Shown in pieces: positions 50,092 through 61,982 of a stretch of DNA of 64,000 bases. The notes below the pieces were generated by a model that searched no databases, had not been told where the DNA came from, and worked only from the letters and a program-made list of their open reading frames with translations. The DNA comes from Rhizoclosmatium globosum (taxonomy: Eukaryota; Chytridiomycota; Chytridiomycetes; Chytridiales; Chytriomycetaceae), in the NCBI GenBank assembly GCA_002104985.1, contig MCGO01000128.1, forward strand, positions 51,511-115,510, given 5' to 3'. The first letter of the stretch is position 1, and every line of letters begins with the position of its first letter. Made by a program: the position numbers and the translations under genes.

Positions 50092-50169
50092 TATGACGAA
50101 GCAATAAAGGCAATGTGTCCATTACAAATATCATTTCAAATCCAACACAAACAACAGCGCCACTCAACA

Positions 50170-51332
50170 ATGAGCACCCGAAACCGAGTGGCCATCGTGA
50201 TAGTTGAGCACTTGCTCATAACAACACGCGCATCTAAACAACTCAAACAAGGGCGCGTCCCGTGGAATCGGCGCATTCATCGCCCAACGTCTCAGCACCG
50301 ACGGATACACTGTCGTCGTCGCCGCCCGTCGTCTCGGAAATTCCACCCAAGCAACAAACGTTGACTTCTGTGCGCCGACTTGTACGCTTCAAAACGTTGC
50401 GGACGAAATCAAGCGACGTGGTGGTGTTGCGAGTGCTGTTGAATGCGATGTTGCGGATCCAACGGCTATTGAACGGCTCTTTGAACAGGCACTGAAAACG
50501 TGGGGACGCGTTGATGCTGTCGTTTTCAACGCCGGTGCTATCTGGTGGGGGCCTGTGAAGGATACTGATTACAAGAGGTGAGGGTTTCGCTGTGATTGGA
50601 TGAACTCATGGCCTTATTATTCGATGGCATGATTAGATATTCGCTTTTGACTACTGTCAATCAAAATGCTCTGTACAAGACGGTTCAGGTTGCCCTGCCA
50701 CTCTTTTCCAAACAGAAGCACGGGCGTATTCTTGTCGTCTCTCCACCCATTTACTCGCGTTTCTTTCGTGGGAAGACTGCGTACGCCATGTCAAAAGTTG
50801 CAATGACTGTTTTGACGCATGGACTTGCCATGGAATTGGAAGAATTCAACAGCAAGAATGGTTTACCTGATTCGCAAGGTATCCTGCGTTGACATCACTT
50901 TTATATTGTTTTCAACAAAGGTTTCTAATCAAGGCCTCGCGATAACATCACTTTGGCCCGCCACTGCTGTTGAAAGCGCCGTTACCCACGTCAAACAAAT
51001 CAACCCCGAGTTCTTGAGAAAACCAACCATCTTTGCTGATGCTGTCTCAGGTATCTTGAATGGTAATGAGTTTATTTTAAAGCACTACACCTTTACTTCA
51101 CCAAATCTTATCCCTAATTACAGAGCCATCATCCAAAGTCAACGGAGGTGCATTGATTGATGAAGATTATCTTCGTGAACACAAGGGAATCACAGATTTT
51201 TCGCACTATCAAGTTGTTCCCGGTAAAGAACCTGCAAGAATGATGCCTCGCAAGTTTCCATCGCTACTGGTTGAAGAACAAGATGATCGCGGATTTGCTG
51301 TGGCAGAGGGAAAAAGCAAACCAAAATTGTGA
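50170..51332 (+). CDS. Short-chain dehydrogenase/reductase (HSDL2-like)
   Basis: Exons 50170-50202, 50252-50577, 50637-50878, 50934-51050 and 51124-51332 give 308 residues. The NAD(P) glycine motif GASRGIG begins exactly at exon 2, NAG lies in VVFNAGAIWWG, and the catalytic Tyr-x-x-x-Lys is YAMSK, with SPP upstream as the Ser region. The block ITSLWPATAVES and the C-terminal GGALIDEDYL are typical of the HSDL2-like branch. The first intron uses a GTTGAG donor. The gene starts 78 bp after the flavoprotein gene on the same strand. Substrate is not readable. Confidence 0.83.
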
Positions 51333-51480
51333 TCCACTTTTTCGGCCTGAAGAACATTTGAAGAGTTAAAATATGATTCCCCATTGTTGGTGTCAACAAA
51401 CAAAGAATATGTACGTAAATAACACTGCAGCATTGTGAATTCAGAAAGTTTCATTGTCATACAAGAAAGACCACTCAACA

Positions 51481-52449
51481 ATGCCCGACTTGACTCCATC
51501 CCAACTCTCAAACACAGTCCAATCCATGCGTGGATTCGCTGGAATTTCTTGTACAGTCAGCCTTGCAACCATAATCACTGTTATCGCTTACAAACGCCTA
51601 CGTTCTACGCTCAACACAATCTTGGCATGCCTCGCTTTCTCCGACTTCGGTCTCGCATTTGTCCTCTGCTTCGGTACAAACTACCTCAAAAACCAACAAG
51701 CGTGTTACGGGCTCGGTATCATTGCCGAATACTTTTTCAACGCGAGTTCCTCGTGGAACTTGATTCTGTTTTTCTATATTTTCGCGTTTGTCATGTTTGG
51801 CGGAGTGAAGGCAGAGTGGGTGTTCCGTATTGGAGTTTATTACGCGTGGTTGTTGCCGCTTTTGTTGACTGGGATTGGATTTATCGCGGAAAAGGCGAAT
51901 CCGAAGTTATACCCATTGTACGGAGCTTCATCGTTGCAGTGCTGGATTACGGGGAATGGAATCTTTTGGTGGTATCGTATCTATATTTACTATATTCCGT
52001 TGTGGATTCATTACTTTGGGATCTTTGTCTTCTACCTGTGTGTGGCATATGTGGTTCACAAGCGGTCAGAGGAAAATAGAGGATCGGTGAATGAGGCGGC
52101 GAGGAAGACGGCCGAGTATCAGAAGATGCTGTTTTGGAAGGGGAGTTTCATTGTATTTTCGTTCTTTGCTTGTTCTGTGCCAGCGTCGGCGTATAGAATT
52201 TGTGCGGCTCTCCCGGATACGTGCAAGTACAATCCAAATTTGTATATGATTCAAGGGATTATGCAGTCTTGGAATGGGGTTTGGAACGCGATTGTGTTTG
52301 CGCTGTTTACACGTTGGTACGGCCATTTGCACTTGGACGAGACAGTTCGCAATTCGGAAGCCAAGTCAACAGATAGCACAGCTTCTAACATGGAGCACAA
52401 GTGGTGGGTTGAGCCTGGAAAGAAAATCCTTAAAACTTCAGAAGTTTAA
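51481..52449 (+). CDS. Seven-helix GPCR-like receptor (cAMP-receptor/Git3 type)
   Basis: A single exon encodes 322 residues with seven hydrophobic helices. Helix 2 reads LNTILACLAFSDFG, as in Dictyostelium cAMP-receptor-like and fungal Git3-like receptors. CYGLGIIAEYFFNASSSWN follows at helix 3, CWITGNG precedes helix 5, and a polar loop with EYQKMLFWKG precedes helix 6. The C-terminal tail is short and Ser/Thr-rich, with candidate phosphorylation sites. Ligand unknown. ATG 51481 was chosen; a 9-codon upstream extension has only TTG. Confidence 0.78.
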   Translation: MPDLTPSQLSNTVQSMRGFAGISCTVSLATIITVIAYKRLRSTLNTILACLAFSDFGLAFVLCFGTNYLKNQQACYGLGIIAEYFFNASSSWNLILFFYIFAFVMFGGVKAEWVFRIGVYYAWLLPLLLTGIGFIAEKANPKLYPLYGASSLQCWITGNGIFWWYRIYIYYIPLWIHYFGIFVFYLCVAYVVHKRSEENRGSVNEAARKTAEYQKMLFWKGSFIVFSFFACSVPASAYRICAALPDTCKYNPNLYMIQGIMQSWNGVWNAIVFALFTRWYGHLHLDETVRNSEAKSTDSTASNMEHKWWVEPGKKILKTSEV

Positions 52450-52575
52450 GCTTTCATTTTCGATTCAATTCTTTCGTTCATTTCCGCTCATTTACTTCTC
52501 ATTTTATTAACTTATTTAAGCAACGTTGCAGACTAATACTAGAAATTATATAAAATAATCCCCTTGGAGCAACGT

Positions 52576-52647
52576 AGTTTCTTGGTGTAGTGGTTATCAC
52601 GTCTCCTTTACACGGAGAAGGCCGCGAGTTCAATCCTCGCAGAGACT
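52576..52647 (+). tRNA. tRNA-Val (TAC)
   Basis: The 72-nt cloverleaf has acceptor AGTTTCT/AGAGACT, a D arm with TAGTGGTTAT, anticodon stem TCTCC/GGAGA with loop TTTACAC giving anticodon TAC, and T stem GCGAG/CTCGC with loop TTCAATC. There is no intron. A T-rich run (about 52654) follows. Confidence 0.93.
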
Positions 52648-52866
52648 ATAATATTTGTTTCCTCAGGTTTTTGAAGGTGTTGAGAAGGAATTGTTGGGTG
52701 AGTGATGGTTCAGGGATTCAGTCTCCTATCAAGGACTGTTACCGTGAATGCTTGTGAAGGTAAGCGAAAGCTGTCGCAATAAATTCTCTATAGCACGAAA
52801 TCACGAAGAAAACGGGCGACAACTTTTTATTTCACCAAAATGTGAGTAAATACAAATGCACTTGAA

Positions 52867-54058
52867 TTACTCATGAGTAAAGTTGGCAGCACGCTTCTCA
52901 GCAAACGCCTTCATTCCCTCCTTCTGATCCTTGGTGGCAAAAGTAGCCTGGAACAAACGTCTCTCCAAATGCAAACCCTCACTCAAGCTCAATTCCAAGC
53001 TCTTGTTAACGGCTTCTTTTGCCATTTGGACGCTTGGAAGAGAGTAGGATGCAATGACGGTGGCGGACTTGACGGCTTCGTCAACGAGCTTTTCGGCTGG
53101 GTAGATACGGGCAACGAGGCCGGCTTTTTCTGCTTCTTGGGCGGTAATCATGTCTCCGGTGAGGATCATGTCCATGGCTTTTGCCTTTCCAACAAGGGAG
53201 GTCAAGCGTTGGGTTCCTAGAATATTTGCGTGTTAGTTTTGTGATCTGACTCTTTTCGACGAAGATTCTTCATGCATCCACACATTGTGACTTTCTATCC
53301 AAGTTTCTATTCCTCGTCGAATAACATGTTCCAACACGCGATCGACACATTTGCCTTCCCTTTTCCCTCACGTTCACCCATTCAGATACAAAAAAATCAA
53401 ACAATATTTACCTCCAGCACCTGGAATAGTACCAAGCTTAATCTCAGGCTGACCAAACTTGGCCTTGTCACCAGCATAAATCAAATCACACATCATAGCA
53501 ACTTCGCACCCTCCACCGAGAGCGAAACCGTTAACAGCAGCAATAATTGGCTTGCGGATGGAAGTAATTCCGGTCCAATCGGCCAAGAAGTTGTTTTTGT
53601 AGCATTGAACGAATTCAAGGTCCTTCATTTCCTTAATGTCAGCGCCAGCTATAGTGTGGTAGTTAGCATTAGATGTTTTTGGGAGTCAAAGACAAAGGGT
53701 AGTGTTTGTGCTGCTGGTGTGAAGAGGAGAGAGGGGGGGATAGACGGAGAAAGTCGGGACAGATCAACGCGAGGTTCCAAGCACGTGTGTTGACCCAATC
53801 CACGGAAACAAAAGAGGCAACAAACGTACCAGCAAAGGCCTTCTCTGAGCCAGTAACAACAATAGCACCAACAGAGTCGTCCTTGTCGAATGCGCGCAAG
53901 GCCTCGTTCAAGTCCTTCATCAAAGCAGAGTTGAGGGCGTTCAAGGCCTTTGGACGGTTCAGCGTAACAACACCGACGCGTCCACGCTGTTCAACAAGAA
54001 CATTCTCGTATGTTGCTGAGGCGGAAGTGGAAAAGAGGCGGCGACGAAGGGCGAACAT
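52867..54058 (-). CDS. Mitochondrial enoyl-CoA hydratase (ECHS1-like)
   Basis: Exons 54058-53830, 53648-53412 and 53216-52867 (complement) give 271 residues. The N-terminus [14 protein letters not shown] is a classic presequence. The crotonase fold shows [19 protein letters not shown] (oxyanion hole), [11 protein letters not shown] with the catalytic Glu, and [18 protein letters not shown] with the second catalytic Glu. It hydrates trans-2-enoyl-CoA in mitochondrial fatty-acid and amino-acid breakdown. Both introns are long for this window (181 and 195 nt). It shares a 94-bp bidirectional promoter with the gene at 54153. Confidence 0.92.
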
Positions 54059-54152
54059 GTCTTCTCTTTTGAGGATAGTTTTTATTTCATTGTTTTTTGC
54101 GTTCGTTCTTTCTTTGTTTCTTTTCTTTTGAAGTCAAGGCACAAACCAACGA
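54059..54152. promoter_or_regulatory. Compact bidirectional promoter, 94 bp
   Basis: Only 94 bp separate the start codons of the hydratase (leftwards) and the large acidic protein (rightwards). The sequence is very T-rich on the plus strand with no TATA box. Confidence 0.55.
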
Positions 54153-57100
54153 ATGATCCCCGTGTCACTCGTTCTCTGTGTGACCTCCGACGGCGTTCAC
54201 GTTGCACCGACGCCCCTCAAACTGGTCGTGTCGCTGTCCGAAGAAGGCCGAGTCGACGAACTCAAGACCGAGTTGAAAGCGCCGCTCGAATCTTTCTTTG
54301 CCCTAACCCTAAGACGTCCGTGTCTGCCGAAGCTGCGTGGCTTTGTTGAGAAGGTTGTGGCGGATCTTGACAGGTGTGGTCATTGAGAGTTGTTCGTTGT
54401 TCGTTGTTGGTCGTTGGAACCTGTCTCACTTTCCTGCCTGCTTTAGCTTCCTCGATCTTGCCGCCTTTCGGAACGCGGACGGTGCTGAGTTGTTACCCTT
54501 TCAAACTCTGCAAGAATGTGGCATTCATGCAGCATCGCTCCTCTCTCTTGTTCTTTATGCCGACTCAGATGATCCTCTTGATCTGGACTCAATAGCCTAT
54601 TCGCAACTACCTGTCTCTGGTTCAACTTCTAGACGAATCTCATCAGAGTTTATTCCATCTGCTACCTTCCGTCCTGCTACTCCTTCTGGTGATCTTCCAC
54701 TCTTGGGTGAGTAATAACCCTCTCAGATCTCAGAACGAGACTGATATATGCAGAAGAACGAAAAACAGAAGTGTGGGAGGACTTCTGTCTGGAAATGAGG
54801 AACTTACTGCTGGCGTTCAACCAAAGTCAATTCTTCGGACACCCAACTAAATCATCGTGTCTGTTCCACTAACTTTTATACAACCAGAAACACTCAAAAG
54901 AAAAACGTTACCGTCTACCACCTCCTCTCCACCCTCCAAACGCCCCAAACATCAATCCACATCCACATCCCCAGTGAAATCCTCTTTCGTCACTCCAACT
55001 CCACACATATTCACACAACCTTCACAAGTCCAATTCATCAATGCAGAAAGACCTCCCCTAATCGTTATCCACGATTCACAGGAAGACGAAGAAGATGTAT
55101 CCGCTTCACAAGAGCATTCAGCGCCAACACCAACAACAACAACTGCGGCTGTAGAAATCTTGACACAACCAGACTCTGCTAAACAGTCTCCAATCCTCGC
55201 CTCAAAATCTCCACCAAAGAAACAAACCACAACCACGGCCCTCGCGTACTCCCCTTCCCCCGTCATTTCGTCGCAGACTTCATCGTCTCCTAGACGAATG
55301 AGCTTGCGATCTTCTTTGTCCATGTCGCGTAGCACGGAGCGGATGGTTGATTCGTCGTCACCGTCTTCGTCGCAGCCAGTTGTTGGCGCAAGTCCGGTTC
55401 GGATGACACGTGGTCGAGCTGCTGCAGCTGCAGCTGCGGCGGCAGCGGCTGTTGCGGCTTCAATTAAAGGTGCGGGGTCTGGTGGAGTTAGTGGCGGAGA
55501 GACTACGGAGGATGAAGATGGGAAGACGGTAGGTGTTGGAAAGAATGGCGTTGTGAAGAAACATGGGAGTGATGTTGTTGTTGAGGAAACTGATGGAGAA
55601 GAGGAGGAGAATGAGGAGGAGGAGGAGAAGAAGGAAGGGAAGGACGTTTCGAAAGCAATGGATGTAGACGAAGTGGAGACGGAAGCGACTCCAAAAGCTT
55701 CACCTAAGCGATTGGTTGTTTCGCAATCTGCTTTGACAGAAGATGCTGGCGATGTTGAAAACGCGGACGAAGTGGAGGAACAAAAGGATGACCAAGAGAA
55801 GAAGGAAGATGATTCTGACTCTGACTCTGACTCTGATAGTTCTTCAGAGTACGAAGAAGTTGAGGTTGAAGTCGAAGTCGAAGTGGATGAAAATGGTAAT
55901 GAGGTTGTGGTTGGAGAAAAGGTCTTGAGGGAAGATTCCGAAGAGAAAGACGAGGATGATGTTGATGAGGATGAAACCGAAGATGAAGAGGAGAGAGAGG
56001 GGGCAGAAGAAGTTGAGCAAGTTGCCCCTATCACTCAAGAAGAGGAGGAAAGCGTGGAAGAGAAGGATATCACAATGAAGGAGGATGAAGATGACGAGAT
56101 GAAGGAATCTGTCATTGCGACGAAGAATCTTCCCGCAAGTCAGTCACCTCTTACGACGAAGCAAATTGTCGAATCCCCAACTTTCAGACCTGCATCTCCC
56201 TCCAAGTCTCCTAGACCAAACCCACTCATAATACCGGCCCAAGCTCTCCTCGACCTTTCCACATCAGTAACTATCTCGTCATTCAGTAGCGAATTGGCTT
56301 CAACGACTACAACTGCTGCTCCCGCCTCGCCAAAGAAATGGGAACCGTTGTATGCAAATAGACTACCTTCCATCAGCTCCTACAAAGCTCCTGACAGTCC
56401 CGACAGGCCCACTGAATCTGAATCAGAAGAAGAGGAGGAAGATGTGGACAACCTTCTGCATACTTATATGGGTGACGAAATGGATGACATCGAGTCAGTT
56501 GCCGAATCTGAAGGAGAAGCCACACCAGCTCCACAGCATATTTCAGATTCCGAAGAAGACGAAGAATCTCCTCTCACGAAACCAGTCCGGCGTGTTGATT
56601 CCTTCTCCCAACAAACACTTGCTGACAGCCAACAACCACTTCTTTCTACTGCATCGTCAAACGCGTCCTCCCCAACAGCCAGTTTCCCACCTGGAAACCA
56701 AACGCATGCCGCAGAACTCTCCACTGTTCCCGCTGCCCCCACAAAGACCCCCTTCCCAACTCCACAGCCGTTATTTATCCCGACATCTACGAGCAATATC
56801 CCACATCATTTGCGGTATCAGCCCATTAGAACACAATCCACAGACTCCATTGGTGGCAGTGGTGTGACTGGAAAAGGCCTTTTTGGAACCTTGTTCAGTG
56901 CAGGTCAATCACTGAAGGAGATATCCTCCGCCTTTGACTTTGTGAAACGGCAAACTGCGGCACCTGCCGGACGTATGGGGAGTCTCGTCGCAGAAGGAAC
57001 AAGGACACAGACTGTGCAAGATGCGTCCAGCTCAAGCGATGAAGGAGATGTCGGTGTAGATGACGATGATTCCGACGACAGTGATGATTCTGATGATAGT

Positions 57101-57256
57101 GACAGTGAGAAAGAAAAGAAAAAGAAGAGTGAGGTTGGGGGTCCACAGTTTGCGGGACAGAGGCGGAAAGGGAAGAAGAAGAAGAGTGTATTTGGAATGT
57201 TGGCGAATGATGCCAAAAGCGCACGGAGAAACAGTGATAGGTTTTCTCAGCGATAA
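54153..57256 (+). CDS. Large acidic low-complexity protein, probably nuclear
   Basis: Exons 54153-54373, 54447-54706, 54754-54825 and 54888-57256 give 973 residues. The first 240 residues form a compact part (SLVLCVTSDGVHVAP, VEKVVADL, VWEDFCLEMRNLL). The rest is disordered: basic Ser/Pro stretches with KRPK, a polyAla run, long Glu/Asp tracts, a (SD)n run and a Lys-rich end. No family is recognised. The last exon has no early ATG. The third intron was placed from its acceptor, a good ACTAAC branch point and frame fit. Confidence 0.65.
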
Positions 57257-57524
57257 AAATAATGAATGGGAAAAGAAAGAGTAACTTTTGTACTTTTGTG
57301 ATTCTCTGTTTCGCTTTTTCTTCGTTCTCAACCAAAACCAATCTTTGAAGGTGCGACCTGAGCTCTGTCCCAACCACCTTCGCACGCAATCCACGACCTA
57401 CACCGTCCTAGCACCTAGCAGTACACATCAATACGTACCCTGGACACAGCCATCCATCCACCGCACCCTCAACTCTCTCCCCTCAAACAACTCGAAACTA
57501 AAATACCCACCAAACCCACTCAGG

Positions 57525-58270
57525 ATGAAGTTCGTCTCCAACCTCCCAGACAACCAACACGTCCCATACAAATTCCTCGCTGCCGAGCCACACTTCAAGA
57601 CGGTCGTGCAGTACTTCCGTCCCTCCGACTACTGGACCATCGCTGGAGTCACTGTCGGTTTCCCAGCAGCTCACGTTCTCTGGGGTAATTTATTTCCTGC
57701 CTCTTTTTCATCTTATTAAAGGGGTCGTGGTTAACGCTTGTTTAACAGAACGCATGACTCCATCGTTCCACCCAAAACACTTGCCTAGACTCATGTTGAT
57801 CCAGGTTCCGTTCTTTGCGACTGTTGGATTCATTTACGCTTGCCAGAACTCTTACTGTGAGTAGGAGAGTAGTGAGAGGGAAGGAAGGAGGGACGGAGAG
57901 AGAGACCTCGAGAAGACTTGAGGGGATAGACTGTTCGAAGTTTGTCGGTCTGTCGTGAAATCCGGAATCAAATATTCAATTGAAAGGCTGGTGCATGTAT
58001 GGTGGAGGTTGGGGTAACGAGAGAAGGAAAGGGAATGACCGTGGTAATTGCAGCAGATACTCTCTATGGTCTGGACCAGAACCAGACATTCTTCGCATAT
58101 CGTTCCTACAACTCCTCCGAACCGTATTAACATAACCTACAAAAATAGTCAGATTCTGGGGATGGAAAGAGAACTCCATTGAAGCTGCTAGATGGGAAGC
58201 CGATGCTGACAAGAGAGAAGCTCGCAACGCTGGCAAGCCACAGGGATGGATGGATGGACAGGATTGGTAA
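57525..58270 (+). CDS. Mitochondrial complex I 21 kDa accessory subunit (NUXM-like)
   Basis: Exons 57525-57684, 57749-57856 and 58149-58270 give 129 residues. The blocks PHFKTVVQYFRPSDYW, a glycine-rich helix ending in WERMTP, and FRFWGWKENSIEA are those of the fungal NADH:ubiquinone oxidoreductase 21 kDa subunit. It has two membrane helices and is expected in the membrane arm of complex I in the inner mitochondrial membrane. The FRFWGW block only forms when the 292-nt second intron is removed. That intron is purine-rich (GA runs) and is the longest in the window. Confidence 0.85.
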
Positions 58271-58392
58271 AACGAACAGTCTGTCAAACAACGACCAAAC
58301 GAGTCATTTCATCGATACCAGAAACATGCTGCACGCGAAAACAAAAAATAAAGCTTTTGTTTTCACGTTTATTATATCCAAGGATATGAAAA

Positions 58393-59872
58393 ATGATTGC
58401 TGGAAACGACGGATTCGAAATCCGGAAGCTTACAACCCATTCTGATGCCGCCGCCGTCGCTCGAGTCGGATCCCTTGCGTATACATTGTACAACAACTAT
58501 TCGGATGCAAATCTTCCTCGAATGGTGAAGAAGACGGTCGGCAGACTCACAGAACCCGGAAAGGAACTGTTTGGTATCTTCCATACGGATCCTACGGAAT
58601 TCGACCATGACCTTCTGAACCCTGTATCTGTCGAATTGAATCCTGGGAAGCCTGCCACTGTGATTACTCCGACTCCGGGATTACTTGCCCATTGGATGCA
58701 CCGTGATATGCAAGTCAACTTGTTTGGCAAGGTCCGAGAGTACGGCGGTCTTGCCTTTGTAGCAGTATACATGAAGTACAAGAAGAGGGGCTTTGCAAAG
58801 ATTCTAGTGACTCGCTTTCTGGAGGATTGTTTCAAGAAGGGTCAGGCTTTGGCAGCTCTTCATCCGTTCCGCCCTGATTTCTACATGAATATGGGATTCG
58901 GATTATCTTCTCCATATTATGATTATAATATCAGTCCTGCGTCGCTGCCAAAGGATTTCGTTATCTTTGGTGGCGGTAAGGAATGAGTCAGCCAACATTT
59001 ACTGCGCTCAAGACACTGAAGCCAGTACATATTGAAGAAATGGAGGAATGTCAGAACAGATTCAGTCAAAAGAAGCATGGAATGGTGTATCGGGACGCTG
59101 TTGGAATCAATGAGATGGCCTTTTTCGATCAAGGTGTCACACGTGCGCTTGGATTTAGGGATGCATCAAACACACTTAGAGGTTATATTCTCTTCAAATT
59201 TGAGACTACGACAGCTGTAAGTGTGTCAGTATTTGGGTCTTTTATTTAATTCATTACAAATAGGGTGGTTTAATCAACGACCTACACCTCGTTGAACTTG
59301 TTTACGAAACAAAAGAAGCCTTCTTTGCTTTTGTCAAGTTCCTGCGTGAGCAAGATGACCAGATTCGTTACATCAAATTGACAACACAAGAACCAGACTT
59401 GTTCCGTTTATTGACAGACCCTCGTTCTGGATCTGCAGCGGGAGAGCAATGTAGTATCAGTGGCAGTGGACGAGAATCAGCGAAGCAAAGTGTGTCGATG
59501 ATGTATCGCGTTGTCAACACTGAGCTACTGTTTTCCAAGTTCTTCGCTGATCGCAATTTCAATGGCGTTGATGGACTTAAACTTTGGATCAAGGTTGAGG
59601 ATTCGTTCACTCCTGAATTGAATCCGCCAGTATTGTTGCAATTCAGGAACGGTCATGCTGGGGTACTCCGAGTCGGAGGAGATCACAGCTCGGAAGCCGA
59701 TGCTTCTCTGTACATTGGAATTGCTGAATTCTCTTCGTTGGTTGTTGGAGCAGTTTCGTTGAAGGTGTTGGAAGCATATGGGAAAGCTCAGGTCAAGCCG
59801 GAGGAAAAGCTGAGTGTAGTATCGAAACTATTTATCAGCGAAGACCTTCCCATGAATGCTGTATTCTTTTGA
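58393..59872 (+). pseudogene. Eis-like N-acetyltransferase, copy 1, frameshifted
   Basis: Frames 58393-58986, 58983-59216 and 59264-59872 together cover an Eis-like protein: GNAT domain with acetyl-CoA motif KKRGFAKIL and LHPFRPDFYMNMGFG, then the second GNAT-like and SCP2-like C-terminal parts. Compared with the intact neighbour, the frame breaks after the LPKDF block: a TGA (58984-58986) closes the first part and an overlapping ATG (58983) opens the second one base out of frame. The rest is uninterrupted and keeps the same intron. It is either a young pseudogene, two separate polypeptides, or an assembly error. Confidence 0.72.
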
Positions 59873-59966
59873 GTGATTATGAATAAATAAATGTTACATC
59901 AGCAATACTTTGCCACAGTTCATGTCACAAAAAACAATCCTCCAATATCTCTTCAAACACTAAAAA

Positions 59967-61457
59967 ATGACCATCGAAAACCGGGGATTCGAAATTCGAC
60001 AACTTGTTACTGAGGCAGACGCAGCAGCAGCAGCCCGTGTTGGATCCCTCGCATACACATTCACGAACCAGTATTCAGATGGGACGTTGCAACAGTTCTT
60101 CCAATGGGTCACTGACAAACAGAGCCACGAAGACAAGCAAGTTTGGGGCATCTTCCACTCGCAACTGGACAATCTTGACGACGACTTTATGAATGCGCCA
60201 GTTTCAGTCGATGGAAAGACGGCCGGGGAGGCTGCAACCCTCGTGGCTCCAACGCCGGGCCTTATCGCCCACTGGATTCATCGGAACTTCAAAATCAACT
60301 TGTTTGGAACTGTTCGTTCTCTCGGAGGCCTTGCGTTTGTCGGTGTGGATATGAAGCACAAGAAGCGCGGGTATGCCAAGGTGCTTGTGACTCAGTGGCT
60401 GAAGGACTGTTTCGCGAAAGGACAATACCTCGTTGCTTTACATCCGTTCAGACCAGACTTTTACGGGAATATGGGCTTTGGATTGTCTTCTCCTTACTAT
60501 GACTATGTGATTAGCCCGTCTGCGTTACCGAAGGACTTTGTTTCCGTTAATGGTGCCAAAGTGAAAGGAGAACCTTCGTTTAATGCTCTCAAGACTCTCA
60601 AGCCAACCCACTTGGAGGAAATGGTTGAATGCCAGAATCGATACAGCAGTCAGATTCACGGAATGATCCAGAGAAATGCGTTAAGCATTTCAGAACAGGC
60701 TTTCAAGAGCAAAGGAGTTACTCGCGTTCTCGGATACAGAGACAATTCTGGTATTTTACGTGGATATTTGCTGTTCACATTTGAAACTACTACATCCGTA
60801 AGCATTTGCTTTCATTATAGATTTTTCGATAATTAATTTTGGACAAAGGGCGGTTTAATCAATGATCTGAAGATTGCTGATTTGGTGCACGAAACCACAG
60901 AAGCTCTTTACGCTTTCATCAAGTTCTTGCGTGAACAAGATGACCAAATTCGTTACATCAAATTGACAACACAGGAAACAGACTTTTTCCGCTTGCTGAA
61001 CGATCCACGTTCAGGACCAGCGGCGGGAGAACAAAGTGGAATCGTTGGTTTTGGTCGTGAAACGGCCAAGCAATCTATTGCACTCCAATATAAGGTTGTG
61101 AATATCGAAAAACTCTTTTCGGAATACTTTGCTGATCGAGATTTTAATGGAGTGGATGATTTCAAGCTCTGGATCAATGCGGAAGACACTTTTACTCCCG
61201 AAATGAATCCACCTGTGTTGTTGCAGTTCAAGAAAGGGCGTGTCTCTGTGCTTGAAGTTGGAGGCAATCATTCAGACAAAGCTGATGCGTCTATTTATTT
61301 AGGTATTGCAGACTTTTCTGCTTTGGTTGTTGGAGCTGTCTCGGTGAAACTTCTGGCTCGCTATGGAAAGGCGAATGTTGAACCAGCAACGAAGCTCAAT
61401 ATTGTTTCAAGAATCTTCTACAGCGAGGACTCTCCTTCTAATTCTGTCTTCTTTTGA
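59967..61457 (+). CDS. Eis-like N-acetyltransferase (GNAT + SCP2-like), copy 2
   Basis: Exons 59967-60797 and 60849-61457 give 479 residues. The N-terminal GNAT domain has GGLAFVGVDMKHKKRGYAKVL (acetyl-CoA loop) and ALHPFRPDFYGNMGFG. The central GNAT-like repeat begins at LKTLKPTHLEEM. The C-terminal SCP2-like lobe ends in NSVFF, fitting the family's use of the C-terminal carboxylate as catalytic base. Bacterial Eis proteins acetylate amines on varied substrates; the fungal substrate is unknown. It is a tandem duplicate of the gene 94 bp upstream, with the intron at the same place. Confidence 0.85.
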
Positions 61458-61982
61458 TTGATGATAAGGGATTAAAACAAATACAACGCTTCCTCTCAGC
61501 TTCTAAACTCAGTAATATTTCTGGTAATATTTCGGAGTGAATCTAGCTTTTAGCATGTCTATGATGTGATGACATAATGGCTCCGTTCATCCGTTACAAG
61601 GGATGCAGGTCATGTTGGTGGGAGGTACTCCTTCGCCCCAGTTACAGCAGCGTATTGTTTTCTAGCATTCCTCGGGTAAGAGATTGGAAAAAATAATGTC
61701 CGTTGGAAAGGAAGAAGAAGAGAATCTTGGCAATTATTTTGGAAGTTAAGTGGTTGAGTCAAGAATTAAAAAATAGTATATTGGCAGTTTGGCCAAAATC
61801 TCAATAATTTTACAACAAATAGCCAGTAGCCACAGAGGCCACTGCTATTTTGGCACAGGCGACTTTTACAGCGTCGTCGTGTGTTTGTTCGGCTAGGTGC
61901 GGTCCAAAATACGTGTTCAGGCACTGCTCAGCTTGCTTCCGAATAACCTTATTCAGATCTTGCTTCTTCTCTTCATCATCTT
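61458..61982. other. Intergenic spacer, 525 bp
   Basis: This lies between the acetyltransferase and the tyrosinase stops (convergent). An open frame on the minus strand at 61810-62034 overlaps the tyrosinase end. It could be an alternative C-terminal exon (tail with KKQDLNKVIRKQAEQCLN) only if a 32-nt intron existed, so I left it out. Confidence 0.45.

Noticed and set aside
54952..56034. 360-codon minus-strand frame opposite the acidic protein
   Set aside because: It is Ser-rich only because it is the reverse complement of Glu/Asp/Ser repeats.
58969..58984. A 16-nt GT-AG segment (gtaaggaatgagtcag) as an intron in Eis-like copy 1
   Set aside because: It is too short and its removal does not restore the frame seen in copy 2.
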